Shown here piece after piece: positions 38,701-49,085 of a DNA stretch of 64,000 bases. The first letter of the stretch is position 1; the number at the start of each line of letters is the position of its first letter. Position numbers and translations under genes: made by a program. The notes under the pieces were generated by a model. The model was not told where the DNA came from and did no database searches. It saw nothing but the letters and a program-made list of their open reading frames with translations. Source of the stretch: Nitratireductor mangrovi (lineage in GTDB: Bacteria > Pseudomonadota > Alphaproteobacteria > Rhizobiales > Rhizobiaceae); assembly GCF_007922615.2 (NCBI RefSeq), contig NZ_CP042301.2, positions 3,580,001 to 3,644,000 on the forward strand, written 5' to 3'.

Positions 38701-39506
38701 ATCTGGCCGAGTTCTGCCGCGGTCAGTTGCCTGTACTGGTAGCCGTCGAATTTCCGGTTCTGGGCAAAGGCGACGTGGTCGACATCGAGATTAAGCCCCA
38801 TGCCGATGGCGTCGGTGGCGATCAGGTAGTCGACATCGCCGGACTGGTAGAGCGCGACCTGAGCATTGCGCGTGCGCGGGCTGAGCGCGCCGAGCACCAC
38901 CGCCGCGCCGCCGCGCTGGCGGCGGATCAGCTCGGCGATGGCGTAGACCTCGTCCGCCGAAAACGCCACGATGGCCGAGCGCGGCGGCAGCCGGGTGATC
39001 TTCTTGGAGCCTGAATAGGCCAGATGCGACATGCGCGGCCGGGTGACGACCGACAGCCCCTTGAGCAGCCGCTCGAGGATGCCGCGCATGGTAGCCGCGC
39101 CCAGAAGCAGCGTTTCCTGGCGGCCGCGCAAATGCAGGATACGGTCGGTGAAGATGTGCCCGCGCTCGAGGTCACCGGCAAGCTGCACCTCGTCGATGGC
39201 GACGAAGGCGGCATCGGTCTGGCGCGGCATCGCCTCCACCGTGCAGACGAAATAGCGCGCGCCCGGCGGCTGGATCTTTTCCTCGCCGGTCACCAGCGCG
39301 ACGTGCTGGGCGCCGACCTTGTCGCAGACACGCTGATAGACCTCGCGGGCCAGCAGCCTGAGCGGCAGGCCGATAACGCCGGTCTCGTGCGCCACCATGC
39401 GTTCGATGGCGAGATGCGTCTTGCCGGTGTTGGTCGGTCCGAGCACGGCTGTGACGTCCCGCCCGGAAAGAATCAGCGGCGCATTCTGTTTCTGCTGGAT
39501 GTTCAT
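35799..39506 (-). CDS. SUV3-like helicase continuous with an S4 RNA-binding domain
   Basis: A 1235-residue ORF. Residues about 15-340 are a DExx-type RNA helicase: Walker A GPTNTGKTH (23-31), DEVQ in AIDEVQLAGD, and QIAGRAGRHMRDGTFG as motif VI. Residues to about 840 are helical. About 840-1050 is a low-complexity Ala/Glu/Val stretch, then a basic Gln/Arg/Gly region. Residue 1110 begins MAGPERQRIDKWLFFARVVKSR, an HslR-like S4 domain that is normally a separate gene. The frames join across seven A on the minus strand (36188-36194). One A fewer would stop the helicase at LKK-TAG, six bases before the S4 ATG at 36179. The upstream part is probably involved in RNA turnover, and the S4 part in ribosome or RNA binding. 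Confidence 0.88.
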   Translation of the reverse strand: MNIQQKQNAPLILSGRDVTAVLGPTNTGKTHLAIERMVAHETGVIGLPLRLLAREVYQRVCDKVGAQHVALVTGEEKIQPPGARYFVCTVEAMPRQTDAAFVAIDEVQLAGDLERGHIFTDRILHLRGRQETLLLGAATMRGILERLLKGLSVVTRPRMSHLAYSGSKKITRLPPRSAIVAFSADEVYAIAELIRRQRGGAAVVLGALSPRTRNAQVALYQSGDVDYLIATDAIGMGLNLDVDHVAFAQNRKFDGYQYRQLTAAELGQIAGRAGRHMRDGTFGVTGQVDPLDEELVTKLEGHDFEPVRVLQWRTADFDFASVESLQRSIDTTAPVEGLTRAPPAVDQQALEHVLRDDRIRGLADRPARVELLWEACALPDYRKIAPAQHADLIAAIFSDLARRGHVDEDYLAEQVRRADSTQGEIDALSQRIAQIRTWTFVSHRPDWLANQAHWQEKTREIEDRLSDALHERLTKRFVDRRTSVLMKRLRENTMLDAEINPAGQVLVEGHHVGELQGFRFTADQSAGGEDAKAVRAAAQKALAQEFEARADRFAAAANGDLALGSDGVMRWIGAPVATLVASEEPLRPRAVLLADEQLTGPARDKIAARVDRFVTYQVDTQLKPLADLRGAEHLSGIARGIAFRLVENLGILNRRDVAEDVRSLDQDARAALRRLGVRFGAYHIFVPALLKPGPAGMLTLLWALQNDGKDKPGFGDVVHALASGRTSLAFEPSFEKEFYRLAGFRLLGRRAVRIDILERLADLIRPALGWRPGTGARPDGGYDGNAFVVTPAMMSILGATAEDMEEILKGLGYRGEPRPAEEVKAKIATLDAEAAAAATAASQARAEASTEEVAQAPVAEPASDGGEAAETVADTAASDTDASVVESAPVGAEAPDASAAAVAALDVGTQVNQGTEAEPVANAEADASPAAATTVAEAPAAEEAQPEPAIAAAGDGAAVADNVAPATAGETVPSAAVTNGAASEVGAPLEAAVAEAAVESSVGSDDEVEEAKPIILWRPGQRQRGGRPQHQQRNARPDHARKHGKPRFKGKGGQAAQGDGADGKPNRQQRGGNRKPSSRPREERPQRIDPDSPFAKLAALRDHLKKIAAMAGPERQRIDKWLFFARVVKSRSLAARLAQSGAVRVNSIKIDQAAHQVRAGDALTITLERRILVYRIVDTGTRRGPAVEAQALYEDLTPPAPTTAAPKAGSALRDAGTGRPTKKERRQLERWRDGH

Positions 39507-39905
39507 CGGATCGGCAGATAGGCCCTTCGTGCCATTGCCCCGTCAAGTCGCCCGGTGAGGTTCCGGCCCGCCGGCCGCGCCGTGTCGCGGCCAGACATAG
39601 GGGCTTTCCCGCCAGAACTCAATCGCGAACACCCGCGAGAACACGGCCACAACCGGAACGAGTCTGGAACGAGTCTGGAACGAATCGCTGACTCGGGCTG
39701 ATTCATGGTTTGTTCGCGGTGCCCGCCGAAAGGAATTGAACACGGCGGCTGGCGGATCGAAAATCGGCCCAGCGCCGACATTTCAGCTTCGCGAGGCGCC
39801 ACCCTGATCTCCCTCTATGGTTGCCGTTGCGGAAACTGACTAAAGTCCCTGCGCGGCTGATTCTCTGCCTGGGCCGCTCTCGTCAGACTTCCTTGGAGGG
39901 ACACC
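39507..39905. other. Intergenic region between the helicase gene and aqpZ
   Basis: About 400 bases between divergent genes, no credible ORF. It carries an 11-base tandem repeat at 39655-39682 and should hold promoters for both genes. A GGAGGG ribosome-binding site precedes aqpZ. Confidence 0.45.
39655..39682. repeat. Short tandem repeat, 11-base unit
   Basis: The unit GGAACGAGTCT occurs twice in full and once in part (GGAACGA). It lies in the divergent promoter region of the helicase gene and aqpZ. Confidence 0.8.
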
Positions 39906-40595
39906 ATGTCGAAGCGTCTTGCGGCCGAGTTTCTCGGCACGTTCTGGCTCGTATTTGCTGGCTGCGGAAGCGCCGTTCTGGCGGCGGCCTTCCCCGAGGT
40001 GGGGATCGGGTTGCTGGGTGTGGCGCTGGCCTTTGGCCTCACCGTGCTGACCATGGCCTACGCCGTCGGCGGCATCTCCGGAGGCCACTTCAACCCTGCC
40101 GTCTCTATCGGACTTCTGGTTGCCGGCCGCTTCGCGGCCAAGGATCTGATCCCCTACGTCATCGCTCAGGTGATCGGCGCTATCGTCGCAGCGATCGTTC
40201 TTTATGTCATCGTCAGCGGCAAGGCTGACTTCGTGTCGGTCGGCGGGTTTGCCTCCAACGGTTATGGTGAAGCATCCCCGGGTGGATATTCGCTTCTGTC
40301 CGCCTTGGTCATCGAGGTCGTCATGACCTTCATGTTCCTGATCATCATTCTGGGTGCGACGACGGATCGCGTGCCGGCCGGCTTCGCCCCGATCGCCATC
40401 GGGCTGGCGCTGACTCTGATCCACCTTGTGTCGATCCCGGTCACCAACACCTCGGTGAACCCGGCGCGCTCCACCGGCGTCGCGCTGTTCGCGGACGGGC
40501 CGGCGCTGGCGCAATTATGGCTGTTCTGGGTCGCCCCCATCGTCGGCGCTGCGCTGGCCGGAATTGTCCATCGCGTCCTCTTCGGCGACGACTGA
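39906..40595 (+). CDS. aqpZ: Aquaporin Z
   Basis: A 229-residue aquaporin with six transmembrane helices. Both NPA boxes are intact: NPA at 63-65 in GGHFNPAVS and the second in [10 protein letters not shown]. The aromatic/arginine filter Arg follows the second NPA, which fits a water-selective channel. Inner membrane. Start at 39906 with GGAGGG upstream. Confidence 0.95.
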   Translation: MSKRLAAEFLGTFWLVFAGCGSAVLAAAFPEVGIGLLGVALAFGLTVLTMAYAVGGISGGHFNPAVSIGLLVAGRFAAKDLIPYVIAQVIGAIVAAIVLYVIVSGKADFVSVGGFASNGYGEASPGGYSLLSALVIEVVMTFMFLIIILGATTDRVPAGFAPIAIGLALTLIHLVSIPVTNTSVNPARSTGVALFADGPALAQLWLFWVAPIVGAALAGIVHRVLFGDD

Positions 40596-40707
40596 GCCGT
40601 CGACCTCAGTCGGGGCGCGCCGCGGCCCGGCTGAGGTTCCACCCAACGGTTGGCAATACCCTGCCTGTGGTCCATGATGGCCATAGGCAGGGAGGCGACA
40701 CGCCGAC

Positions 40708-41316
40708 ATGCGCGGGGTGGCTAGAACACATCCGGCCGCACAGGCCGGTGACCTCCGGCGAGGCCGGCTTGGCAGCACGGCCGTGGGGCTGCTTGCCGGC
40801 TTGCTGTTCCTTGGCGGCTGGACCGTCAAGGGCACCGAAGTCACGGAGCGCTATTACCCGATCGCCGGACGCTCTCACGCCGAGTTGCTGGCCTCGGTCA
40901 AGCGCCACGGCCCGCGTGGCGGCTCCGCTTACGGCATCGGCTTCATCGACTTCTTTCCCGGTTACCGCTTCGAGACGAAGAGCGGCGCGTGCCGTATCAG
41001 GGACGCCGATGTCGGGCTGCGCATCGCGCTCAAGTTGCCGCAATGGAAGGGGCCGGACGACGCGCCGCGTTCGGTGAAGCGGCTCGCCGCACGCTTCGAG
41101 CGTGCCATCCGGGCCCATGAATTCCAGCATGTGAAGATCGCCAAGCGCCACGCCCGGCGCATGGCCCAGGCGCTGTCCCGCATGCGCGCCGAGGACAATT
41201 GCTGGATTTTACGCCGAAAGGCGAACGAGCTGATCGCCCGCCACAAGAAGGAACACCTCGGCAGCCAGCGCGCCTTCGACAACCGGACCCGCAAGGGCAT
41301 CAAGCGGCTGCTTTAG
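40708..41316 (+). CDS. DUF922 putative Zn-dependent protease
   Basis: A 202-residue protein with an N-terminal hydrophobic segment (residues 23-37) acting as signal or anchor. HEFQH at 137-141 is an HExxH zinc site in the DUF922 context (RAHEFQHVKIAKRHA). A Cys pair (CRIRDA, NCWILRR) may be disulfide-bonded in the periplasm. Protease activity is predicted by the motif only. It is convergent with phbB. Confidence 0.8.
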   Translation: MRGVARTHPAAQAGDLRRGRLGSTAVGLLAGLLFLGGWTVKGTEVTERYYPIAGRSHAELLASVKRHGPRGGSAYGIGFIDFFPGYRFETKSGACRIRDADVGLRIALKLPQWKGPDDAPRSVKRLAARFERAIRAHEFQHVKIAKRHARRMAQALSRMRAEDNCWILRRKANELIARHKKEHLGSQRAFDNRTRKGIKRLL

Positions 41317-41343
41317 GTGTCCGCCCTCCGAGACGCTCGACGA

Positions 41344-42066
41344 TCAGGCGAAATATTGCCCGCCATTGGCCGAGATCGTCGATCCCGTGATGAAGCCGGC
41401 CTCGTCCGAGGCCAGGAACACCACGCAGCGCGCGATCTCGTCGGCCTCGCCCAGGCGACCGACCGGTATCTGCGCGATGATGCCTTCGCGCACCTTCTCC
41501 GGAACCGCCATCACCATGTCGGTGGCGATATAGCCGGGGCAGATCGCGTTGACGGTGATGCCGTTGCGCGCGCCTTCCTGGGCCAGCGCCTTGGTGAAGC
41601 CGAGATCGCCGGCCTTGGAAGCGGAATAGTTGGCCTGCGCGAACTGCCCCTTTTGGCCATTGATTGAGGAGATGGTGATGACGCGGCCGAACTTGCGCTC
41701 GCGCATGCCGTTCCAGAGCGGATGCGTCATGTTGAAGACGCCGTTGAGGTTGGTGTTGATCACCTCCATCCACTGCTCGCGGCTCATGCGGTGGAACGGC
41801 GCGTCGCGGGTGATGCCGGCATTGTTGACCAGCACGTCGACCGGGCCGAGTTCGGCCTCGACCTTGGCGATCCCGTCGGCGCACGCGTCGTAATCGGCTA
41901 CCGACCATTTGTAGGTCTTGATGCCGGTCTCGGCGGTAAACTTCGACGCCGCCTCGTCATTGCCGGCATAGTTGGCGGCAACGTTGAAGCCGGCTTTCTT
42001 GAGCGCGACGGAGATCGCTGCGCCGATGCCGCGCGAGCCTCCGGTGACGAGTGCCGTTCGTGACAT
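41344..42066 (-). CDS. phbB: Acetoacetyl-CoA reductase
   Basis: A 240-residue SDR. The cofactor motif is TGGSRGIG (8-15), the active-site serine lies in TISSING, and Tyr147 and Lys151 are in YSASK. It reduces acetoacetyl-CoA to (R)-3-hydroxybutyryl-CoA with NADPH, the second step of polyhydroxybutyrate synthesis. Start at 42066 (MSRTALVTG). It is downstream of phbA. Confidence 0.95.
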   Translation of the reverse strand: MSRTALVTGGSRGIGAAISVALKKAGFNVAANYAGNDEAASKFTAETGIKTYKWSVADYDACADGIAKVEAELGPVDVLVNNAGITRDAPFHRMSREQWMEVINTNLNGVFNMTHPLWNGMRERKFGRVITISSINGQKGQFAQANYSASKAGDLGFTKALAQEGARNGITVNAICPGYIATDMVMAVPEKVREGIIAQIPVGRLGEADEIARCVVFLASDEAGFITGSTISANGGQYFA

Positions 42067-42177
42067 GTGGTTCCTCCCATGTAGCGGGAGTAAAGCAGTA
42101 GGGCAGCAGGGCAGCATGTTTGCGCTGCCGCTTCGCCTCCCTTTCCTACGGCCTTACTCCCCTATTGCCTTACTGCC

Positions 42178-43365
<1,188 letters not shown>

Positions 43366-43524
43366 CACTGTCTCCCGTTCTGTCGAGTTGGCCGGCATGG
43401 GCCATGACTTTTCTTGCCCGTACCATGACATGAGTCAAACGGGAAATCAGCCACCCGATCATAAGCCTCGCGTGCAGACCGGACTGGCACACATGGTGCT
43501 TGATGCGGCGCGGCACCCTGTCTC

Positions 43525-43590
43525 CTGCACTGCACAAACCGCTTTCAATCGATGCGGGTTTCCGCCTATCCTGAAATGTGCGACATGTCG
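43525..43590. promoter_or_regulatory. Candidate operators in the phbA-phaR divergent region
   Basis: CTGCACTGCAC (43525-43535) is a TGC repeat of the kind reported for PhaR sites in Paracoccus. A perfect palindrome CGACATGTCG lies at 43581-43590. Both sit between the two divergent genes. Assignment is speculative. Confidence 0.3.
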
Positions 43591-43632
43591 TGACCGCCGA
43601 CGAAGCTTCGTTCGGCAATCAGGGAGGTTCGC

Positions 43633-44244
43633 GTGCCAGGCAAGGACGATCCGGTGATCATCAAGAAATACGCCAATCGCCGCCTCTACAACACCGGCAC
43701 GTCCACATATGTGACGCTGGAAGACCTGGCCGAAATGGTGAAGCGCGGCGAGGACTTCACAGTACAGGACGCCAAGTCCGGCGACGACATCACACACCCG
43801 GTGCTGACCCAGATCATTTTCGAGCTTGAGAACAAGGAAGGGCAGAACATGCTGCCCGTCTCGTTCCTGCGCCAGTTGATCTCGTTTTATGGCGACCAGA
43901 TGCAGATGATCGTGCCGAGCTTTCTCGAGCAGTCGATGATCGCCTTTGCCAAGGAGCAGGAGCGCTTTCGCGAGCAGATGAAGACGGCCCTCGGCAAGTC
44001 GCCGATGGAAATGATGAACATGTCGACGCCGATGAAGGCGATCGAGGAGCAGACCCGCCGCAACATGGAGATGTTCCAGAACGCCATGCGCATGTTCACG
44101 CCGTTCCCGCCCGCCGGCACCGGCGAGGCGAACGGCGAAGAGCAAGACGTGCAGCCGGACGACCAGCCCGCCGACGATTTGCGCGAGCTCAAGGATCAGA
44201 TCGCCGCCATGCAGCGCAAGATCGATTCCATGAGCAAGGACTGA
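43633..44244 (+). CDS. phaR: Polyhydroxyalkanoate synthesis repressor PhaR
   Basis: A 203-residue protein. The N-terminal DNA- and PHB-binding domain reads VIIKKYANRRLYNTGTSTYV then DLAEMVKRGEDF. The rest is Met-rich and helical with a coiled-coil end. PhaR represses phasin and PHB genes and is released by binding to nascent PHB granules (family knowledge). GTG start at 43633 with GGAGG upstream. Confidence 0.95.
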   Translation: MPGKDDPVIIKKYANRRLYNTGTSTYVTLEDLAEMVKRGEDFTVQDAKSGDDITHPVLTQIIFELENKEGQNMLPVSFLRQLISFYGDQMQMIVPSFLEQSMIAFAKEQERFREQMKTALGKSPMEMMNMSTPMKAIEEQTRRNMEMFQNAMRMFTPFPPAGTGEANGEEQDVQPDDQPADDLRELKDQIAAMQRKIDSMSKD

Positions 44245-44248
44245 CGGT

Positions 44249-45838
44249 CTACCAGCCGAGCGCCAGCCCGTCCTTGCGCGGGTCGGAGCCGCCGATCAGA
44301 AACCCGCTCTCATGGTCGATCGCGACGATCTGCCCGCCGCCATGCGGATTGGGCGCGTCGGCCACGCGGTGGCCCAGCTCTGCGAGCCGCCCGCGCACCG
44401 CGCCCGGGATTCCACTCTCCGCGCCCAACACCTCGCTGTCGCCCCAGAATATGCGGGCATGGTCGAGCGCCTGCTGCGGGTCCATCTGGTGGTCGAGCAT
44501 GTTGGAGAGCACATGCGCATGCCCCATCGGCTGATAGGCCCCGCCCATCACGCCGAAGGAACATGCCGCGCGACCATCCTTCATGACCATGGCGGGAATG
44601 ATGGTGTGCATCGGCCGCTTGCCCGGTCCAAGCTCGTTGGGATGGCCTTCTTCCAGCGTGAAGCAGGCGCCACGATTCTGCAGCGCGATGCCCGATTCCG
44701 GCGTCACCAGCCGGGCGCCGAAACCCGCATAAAGCGAATTGATGAAGGAGACCGCGCGGCGGTCGCGGTCGACGACGGTGAGATAGACCGTGTCTGAGTC
44801 GGGGAGCGGCGGCAGCTCCAGATGCGGGTTGCGGCCGCCGGGGTCGATGTTGCGGGCAAGTGAGGCCGTGACTTGCGGCGACAACAATGTCTCGGGAGAC
44901 ACCGCCATCGCGGCCGGGTCGGCAACCAGATGATCGCGGACATTGTAGGCTGCTCGCGCGCATTCGATCATCCGGTGGTAGCGCTCGGCGCTGTCGGCGG
45001 CCAGCCGGCCCGCCCCCGTGGCGGCAAACAGGTTGAGCAGGATCAGCGCCGTGATGCCCTGCCCGTTGGGCGGGATTTCCAGAACGTCGTAGTCTCTATA
45101 GCGGGTCCCGATCGGTTCAACCCAGTCGGCGGTGACGGCGGCCAGATCTTCCTCGTCGAGGAACCCACCGCCCGCCCGTACGACGGCCGCCATCTCCGCT
45201 GCGATCGCGCCTTCATAGAAGGCCGACGCTCCTTTGCCCGCGATGGCGCGCAAGGTACGCCCGAGCGCCGGCACGCGATGACGTGAAAACACTTTGGGCG
45301 ACCGGCCGCCGGCCAGATAGTGGCGCGAACCGCCTGCGTCGGCCGCGAGACCCTCGACAAGGCCTTGCCAGTCGCGGGCAACACGCGGGTGAACGGCATA
45401 ACCTTCTTCGGCGTACCCGATCGCGTCCGAAAGGAGGACCCCGAGCCCGCGTGTACCGAAGCGCGCCGCTAACGTCTCCCATGCCTTGATGGCGCCTGGC
45501 ACCGTCACGCTCAGCGCTCCGGATTGCGGCATCTGGCGATGCCCCATCTCGCGATAACGCGCCGCGCTCGCTGCCTTCGGCGCCCGCCCGGACCCGTTCA
45601 GTCCGTGCACCGATCCGTCCGGCTCGGCGATGATGGCAAAACAGTCGCCGCCGATCCCGGTCATGTGCGGCTCGACAACCGCGAGCGTGGCCGCGGCCGC
45701 GATCGCGGCGTCGACCGCATTGCCGCCATCCCTGAGGATTGAAAGGGCCGTCATTGTCGCCAGCGGATGTGACGTCGCCGCCATGCCGTTTTCCGCAATC
45801 ACCGGGGAGCGGCCCGTCCTGTCAAAATCACGCATCAT
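44249..45838 (-). CDS. ggt: Gamma-glutamyltransferase family protein
   Basis: A 529-residue proenzyme. The likely autocleavage threonine is Thr350 in DTVYLTVVD, which starts the small subunit. The large subunit carries GIGGDCFAII, and GGAYQPMGH near the C-terminus is typical. It would hydrolyse or transfer the gamma-glutamyl group of glutathione or related amides. No signal peptide is seen, unlike E. coli GGT, so it may be cytoplasmic and act as a cephalosporin-acylase-like or glutathione hydrolase form. Confidence 0.88.
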   Translation of the reverse strand: MMRDFDRTGRSPVIAENGMAATSHPLATMTALSILRDGGNAVDAAIAAAATLAVVEPHMTGIGGDCFAIIAEPDGSVHGLNGSGRAPKAASAARYREMGHRQMPQSGALSVTVPGAIKAWETLAARFGTRGLGVLLSDAIGYAEEGYAVHPRVARDWQGLVEGLAADAGGSRHYLAGGRSPKVFSRHRVPALGRTLRAIAGKGASAFYEGAIAAEMAAVVRAGGGFLDEEDLAAVTADWVEPIGTRYRDYDVLEIPPNGQGITALILLNLFAATGAGRLAADSAERYHRMIECARAAYNVRDHLVADPAAMAVSPETLLSPQVTASLARNIDPGGRNPHLELPPLPDSDTVYLTVVDRDRRAVSFINSLYAGFGARLVTPESGIALQNRGACFTLEEGHPNELGPGKRPMHTIIPAMVMKDGRAACSFGVMGGAYQPMGHAHVLSNMLDHQMDPQQALDHARIFWGDSEVLGAESGIPGAVRGRLAELGHRVADAPNPHGGGQIVAIDHESGFLIGGSDPRKDGLALGW

Positions 45839-45947
45839 GCTTGCCCTCTGATTGCCGACGATACGGCGAAACTATTTACACGACACGCGCCTACAGTTTC
45901 GCGGGCGGCTTCGATAGACCTAACCTCCAGCCAAAGGGAGGGCCAGG

Positions 45948-46379
45948 ATGAACATGCTGTCACTGGAAACGGCAAACGCGATCATAAGTTCAGCCTTCGA
46001 GGAGGCGGCGCGGCTTGCCCTAAAGCCGATTGCGGTCGCCGTCCTCGACGCCGGCGGCCATCTGGTCGCCTACCAACGGCAGGACGGCTCGTCGCTGATG
46101 CGCTTTCAGATCGCTTTCGGCAAGGCCTATGGCGCACTGGCGCTCGGCATGGGCTCGCGCGCCATCGACCGCGCCGCGCGCGATCGCCCGCATTTCATCG
46201 CAGCCCTTTCCGACGTTTCCGGCGGCCGCATCGTGCCGGTACCGGGCGGCATGCTGATGAAGAACGCGGCGGGCGAGGTCATTGGCGCGGTCGGCGTCAC
46301 CGGCGATACCTCCGACAATGACGAGGCCGCCGCCAGGGCTGCGATCGAAGCCGCGGGGTTCGCCGCCGACGGCGGCTGA
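45948..46379 (+). CDS. GlcG/HbpS-family heme-binding protein
   Basis: A 143-residue protein of the GlcG/HbpS fold. The strand KPIAVAVLDAGGHLVAYQRQDG is typical and the second half shows GGMLMKNAAGEVIGAVGVTG. Members bind heme or small ligands, and some are coded with glycolate or diol enzymes (family knowledge). Start at 45948 behind AGGGAGGGCC. It stands alone, divergent from ggt. Confidence 0.88.
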   Translation: MNMLSLETANAIISSAFEEAARLALKPIAVAVLDAGGHLVAYQRQDGSSLMRFQIAFGKAYGALALGMGSRAIDRAARDRPHFIAALSDVSGGRIVPVPGGMLMKNAAGEVIGAVGVTGDTSDNDEAAARAAIEAAGFAADGG

Positions 46380-46383
46380 CGCC

Positions 46384-46785
46384 TCAGTGAAAGCTGACGT
46401 CGCGCCCGGCCGAGCGGATCGACACCGAGAACCCGGCGACCAGATCGACCAAAGTAATCACGGTGAGGATGAAAAACACTGAATGCGCCGCCCCGCGCAC
46501 CAGCAGGAACTCGACCAGAAAGGCAACGAAGACAAAGGTCGACAGCAGATGGTCGAGAACCGAGGCATTTGATGTCCGGGTCGACTTCATGATCTCGAAG
46601 AACAGGAGCACGAGCCCGATCACGATCATCAGGTCGCCGAGCGTCATGGCGAAGACACCGCCGGACATCATCGGCACCGAGATCATCGGCTGCGCCCACG
46701 GATCGGCGCCGCCGCCGAACATGCCGGCAAGGCCGAGATTGTAAAGAATGAAAGGAATGATCAGCAGGGGGACGTGGCCCAGCAT
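46384..46785 (-). CDS. Conserved membrane protein
   Basis: A 133-residue protein with four hydrophobic helices (about residues 6-25, 45-65, 79-97, 102-122). The second loop includes KSTRTSNASVLDHLLST. No transport or enzymatic motif is visible. The family appears in Hyphomicrobiales as a conserved hypothetical protein. It is convergent with the GlcG/HbpS gene. Confidence 0.75.
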   Translation of the reverse strand: MLGHVPLLIIPFILYNLGLAGMFGGGADPWAQPMISVPMMSGGVFAMTLGDLMIVIGLVLLFFEIMKSTRTSNASVLDHLLSTFVFVAFLVEFLLVRGAAHSVFFILTVITLVDLVAGFSVSIRSAGRDVSFH

Positions 46786-46865
46786 GGCGCGGCTCCGTGG
46801 CAGTTCCGTGCCACCGGTGTAGCCGCCGCGTCCGTTCCGTCAAGCGCCAGCGCGCCGGCGCCAAC

Positions 46866-46890
46866 GAAAAAGGCCGGCGCGAAGCCGGCC
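46866..46890 (-). terminator. Rho-independent terminator of rpmF
   Basis: On the minus strand GGCCGGC and GCCGGCC form a stem around TTCGC-like loop bases, followed by TTTTTCG. It lies 27 bases past the rpmF stop. Confidence 0.88.
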
Positions 46891-46916
46891 ATCTCAATCC
46901 CCGCGTAGAAAAGCGA

Positions 46917-47099
46917 TCAGCTTTCCTTGGGCTCCAGAACCTGGCGGCCGCGATACATGCCCGTCTTCAGGTCGATGTGGTGCGGGCGACGCAGTTCGCC
47001 GGAATTGCGGTCCTCGACATAGGTCGGAGCCTTGATCGCGTCGGCGGAGCGACGCATGCCTCGCTTCGACGGTGAGGTTTTTCGTTTCGGTACAGCCAT
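46917..47099 (-). CDS. rpmF: 50S ribosomal protein L32 (cysteine-free form)
   Basis: A 60-residue basic protein, [18 protein letters not shown] at the N-terminus. No cysteines are present, so it is the zinc-independent form. It belongs to the large ribosomal subunit. The start at 47099 has GGAGCAGG upstream. It lies downstream of mtgA on the same strand but with a 146-base gap. Confidence 0.95.
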   Translation of the reverse strand: MAVPKRKTSPSKRGMRRSADAIKAPTYVEDRNSGELRRPHHIDLKTGMYRGRQVLEPKES

Positions 47100-47245
47100 G
47101 GATCCTGCTCCATCACTCAAGTCGGTGCCCGCCGCGCCCTTCTCAAAAAGGACCGTTTCGGCAGGCGTTGTCTCGGAAGTCGCGTGCCTATACACGCTGA
47201 TGCGGCATTTGACCAGCCGCGGCGCCTACTTTTTTTGAGCGTCGG

Positions 47246-47962
47246 TCAGCGAACGCAGGCGACGTAATCGCCAGCGCCCGCTGCCCTTTTTTCGATGGTG
47301 GCAGCAAGCCTGTTGAGCGCCTTGGTGGGTTTGCCAGGATTGCGTTCGCGCGGGTTGGGCAGCGTGACCGCGAGCAGCGCCGCCTGCCGGCGCGACAAGT
47401 CGCTGGCCGAGCGTCCGAAATGATGCTGTGCCGCGGCTTCGGCGCCATAGACGCCCGGCCCCCATTCCACGATATTGAGATAGATCTCCATGATCCGCCT
47501 CTTGGGCACGATCGCGTCGAAGACGATCGCCAGCGGCGCCTCGATCGCCTTTCTCAGCAGCGAACGGCCGTGCCAGAGGTAAAGGTTCTTGACGGTCTGC
47601 ATCGGAATGGTCGACGCGCCGCGCGTCGGCTCGCCCGAAAGCGCATCGTCGATCACGACGTTGAGTTCGCCCCAGTCGATGCCACGGTGAGAGCAGAACT
47701 GGCCGTCCTCGGACATCATCACCGAATGAACGAGCACCGGGGCAATGTCGCCGATCGCCGCCCATCGCCGGTCGTAGCCGCTGCCCGTCACGAGATCCTT
47801 CATCATCAGCGTGGAGAGCGGGTGGACGAAGGGAGCGATGTAGAGCGCCGAAAGCGCCACCGGCAGCAATGCGAGGAGCAGTCCGGCGACGACGATGCGG
47901 CGAAGCCAGATCCTGCCCTTCGATTTGCGCGGCTTGCGCCTTGCCATTGCCTTCTCCGCCAT
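47246..47962 (-). CDS. mtgA: Monofunctional peptidoglycan transglycosylase
   Basis: A 238-residue family 51 glycosyltransferase. A membrane anchor (residues about 18-40) precedes the catalytic domain, with the active-site [14 protein letters not shown] (catalytic Glu), the second motif [16 protein letters not shown], and the third RRIMEIYLN. It polymerises lipid II glycan chains at the outer face of the inner membrane. I start at 47962; an ATG at 47947 is also possible. Confidence 0.93.
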   Translation of the reverse strand: MAEKAMARRKPRKSKGRIWLRRIVVAGLLLALLPVALSALYIAPFVHPLSTLMMKDLVTGSGYDRRWAAIGDIAPVLVHSVMMSEDGQFCSHRGIDWGELNVVIDDALSGEPTRGASTIPMQTVKNLYLWHGRSLLRKAIEAPLAIVFDAIVPKRRIMEIYLNIVEWGPGVYGAEAAAQHHFGRSASDLSRRQAALLAVTLPNPRERNPGKPTKALNRLAATIEKRAAGAGDYVACVR

Positions 47963-48087
47963 GCCGCCTTCGCCGAAACAGCGCCCTCCCGCAATAGAGG
48001 GCAGCTTCGCCCCTTGCAACGGCGGAGCGTTCATGCCTGGCAGGACAGGCTTGACCGCGCCGCCAATTGCGGCCATCGCTCGCCGCC

Positions 48088-49005
48088 ATGGACGATCAGA
48101 TCGCGCTGCTCTTCGAAGAAACCCGCGCCATGCACGCCACCGCCGTGGAGACATTGCTGCGCGGCCTGCTCGGCGACCGGCCGCTGGATGGCGAGGTCAC
48201 CCGCCCGCCTCGGCTCATGGCGGCCATCCGCCACGGTGTGCTCAACGGCGGCAAACGGCTGCGCCCCTTTCTGGTCATGGAAAGCGCCGCACTTTTCGGG
48301 CTCTCCGGCGAAACGCCGCTACGCGTCGCCGCCGCACTCGAGTGTATCCACTGCTATTCGCTGATTCATGACGATTTGCCGGCGATGGACGACGACGACC
48401 TGCGCCGCGGCCAGCCGACGGTGCATCGCGCCTATGACGAAGCAACCGCGATTCTGGCCGGCGACGCGCTTTTGACCTTCGCCTTCGACATGTTGTCCGA
48501 TTCGAGGCTTTTGCTGTCCGATACGGCCCGGCTGGGCCTGATCGCGGGCCTGGCGCGCGCGGCCGGAATGGGCGGCATGGTCGGCGGTCAGGCGCTGGAC
48601 CTCGAGGCGGCGCGCACGAACCCCGGAGAAGACGGGGTGCTCACCCTGCAGGCCATGAAGACCGGTGCGCTCTTGCGCTTCGCCTGCGAGGCCGGTGCGA
48701 TCATGTCGGGCGCCAGAGAGGCCGAACGGGAAAGGCTCGCCGAATTCGGCACCGCGATCGGCCTCGCATTCCAGATGGCCGACGATCTTCTCGACCTGAC
48801 CGCCGATGCCGCCACTGTGGGCAAGGCGACCGGCAAGGACGCCGGTGCCGGCAAGGCCACGTTGGTAGGGCTCCACAGCGAGGGCTGGGCCCGCGGACAG
48901 CTTGCCGGTCTGGTGCGCCAGGCGGAAGAACTCCTGCAGCCCTTCGGCGCAGACGCACTGATGTTGCGCGCGGCTGCGCACTTCATCGCCGACCGCCGCT
49001 CCTGA
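48088..49005 (+). CDS. Polyprenyl (farnesyl/geranylgeranyl) diphosphate synthase
   Basis: A 305-residue isoprenyl synthase. The first Asp-rich motif is [14 protein letters not shown] and the second is DDLLD, near residue 237. The enzyme condenses isopentenyl diphosphate with allylic diphosphates. FARM and chain-length residues suggest a short-chain product (farnesyl or geranylgeranyl), as in IspA. ATG 48088 is the family start; a TTG further upstream is not needed. It is divergent from mtgA. Confidence 0.92.
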   Translation: MDDQIALLFEETRAMHATAVETLLRGLLGDRPLDGEVTRPPRLMAAIRHGVLNGGKRLRPFLVMESAALFGLSGETPLRVAAALECIHCYSLIHDDLPAMDDDDLRRGQPTVHRAYDEATAILAGDALLTFAFDMLSDSRLLLSDTARLGLIAGLARAAGMGGMVGGQALDLEAARTNPGEDGVLTLQAMKTGALLRFACEAGAIMSGAREAERERLAEFGTAIGLAFQMADDLLDLTADAATVGKATGKDAGAGKATLVGLHSEGWARGQLAGLVRQAEELLQPFGADALMLRAAAHFIADRRS

Positions 49006-49085
49006 CGGCTGCCGCAGCGTTAAGCCCAACTTAATCCGCTCGTTCGATATTTAGCCATCAGTTCGAGTGCGGGGTGGACGAGTTC

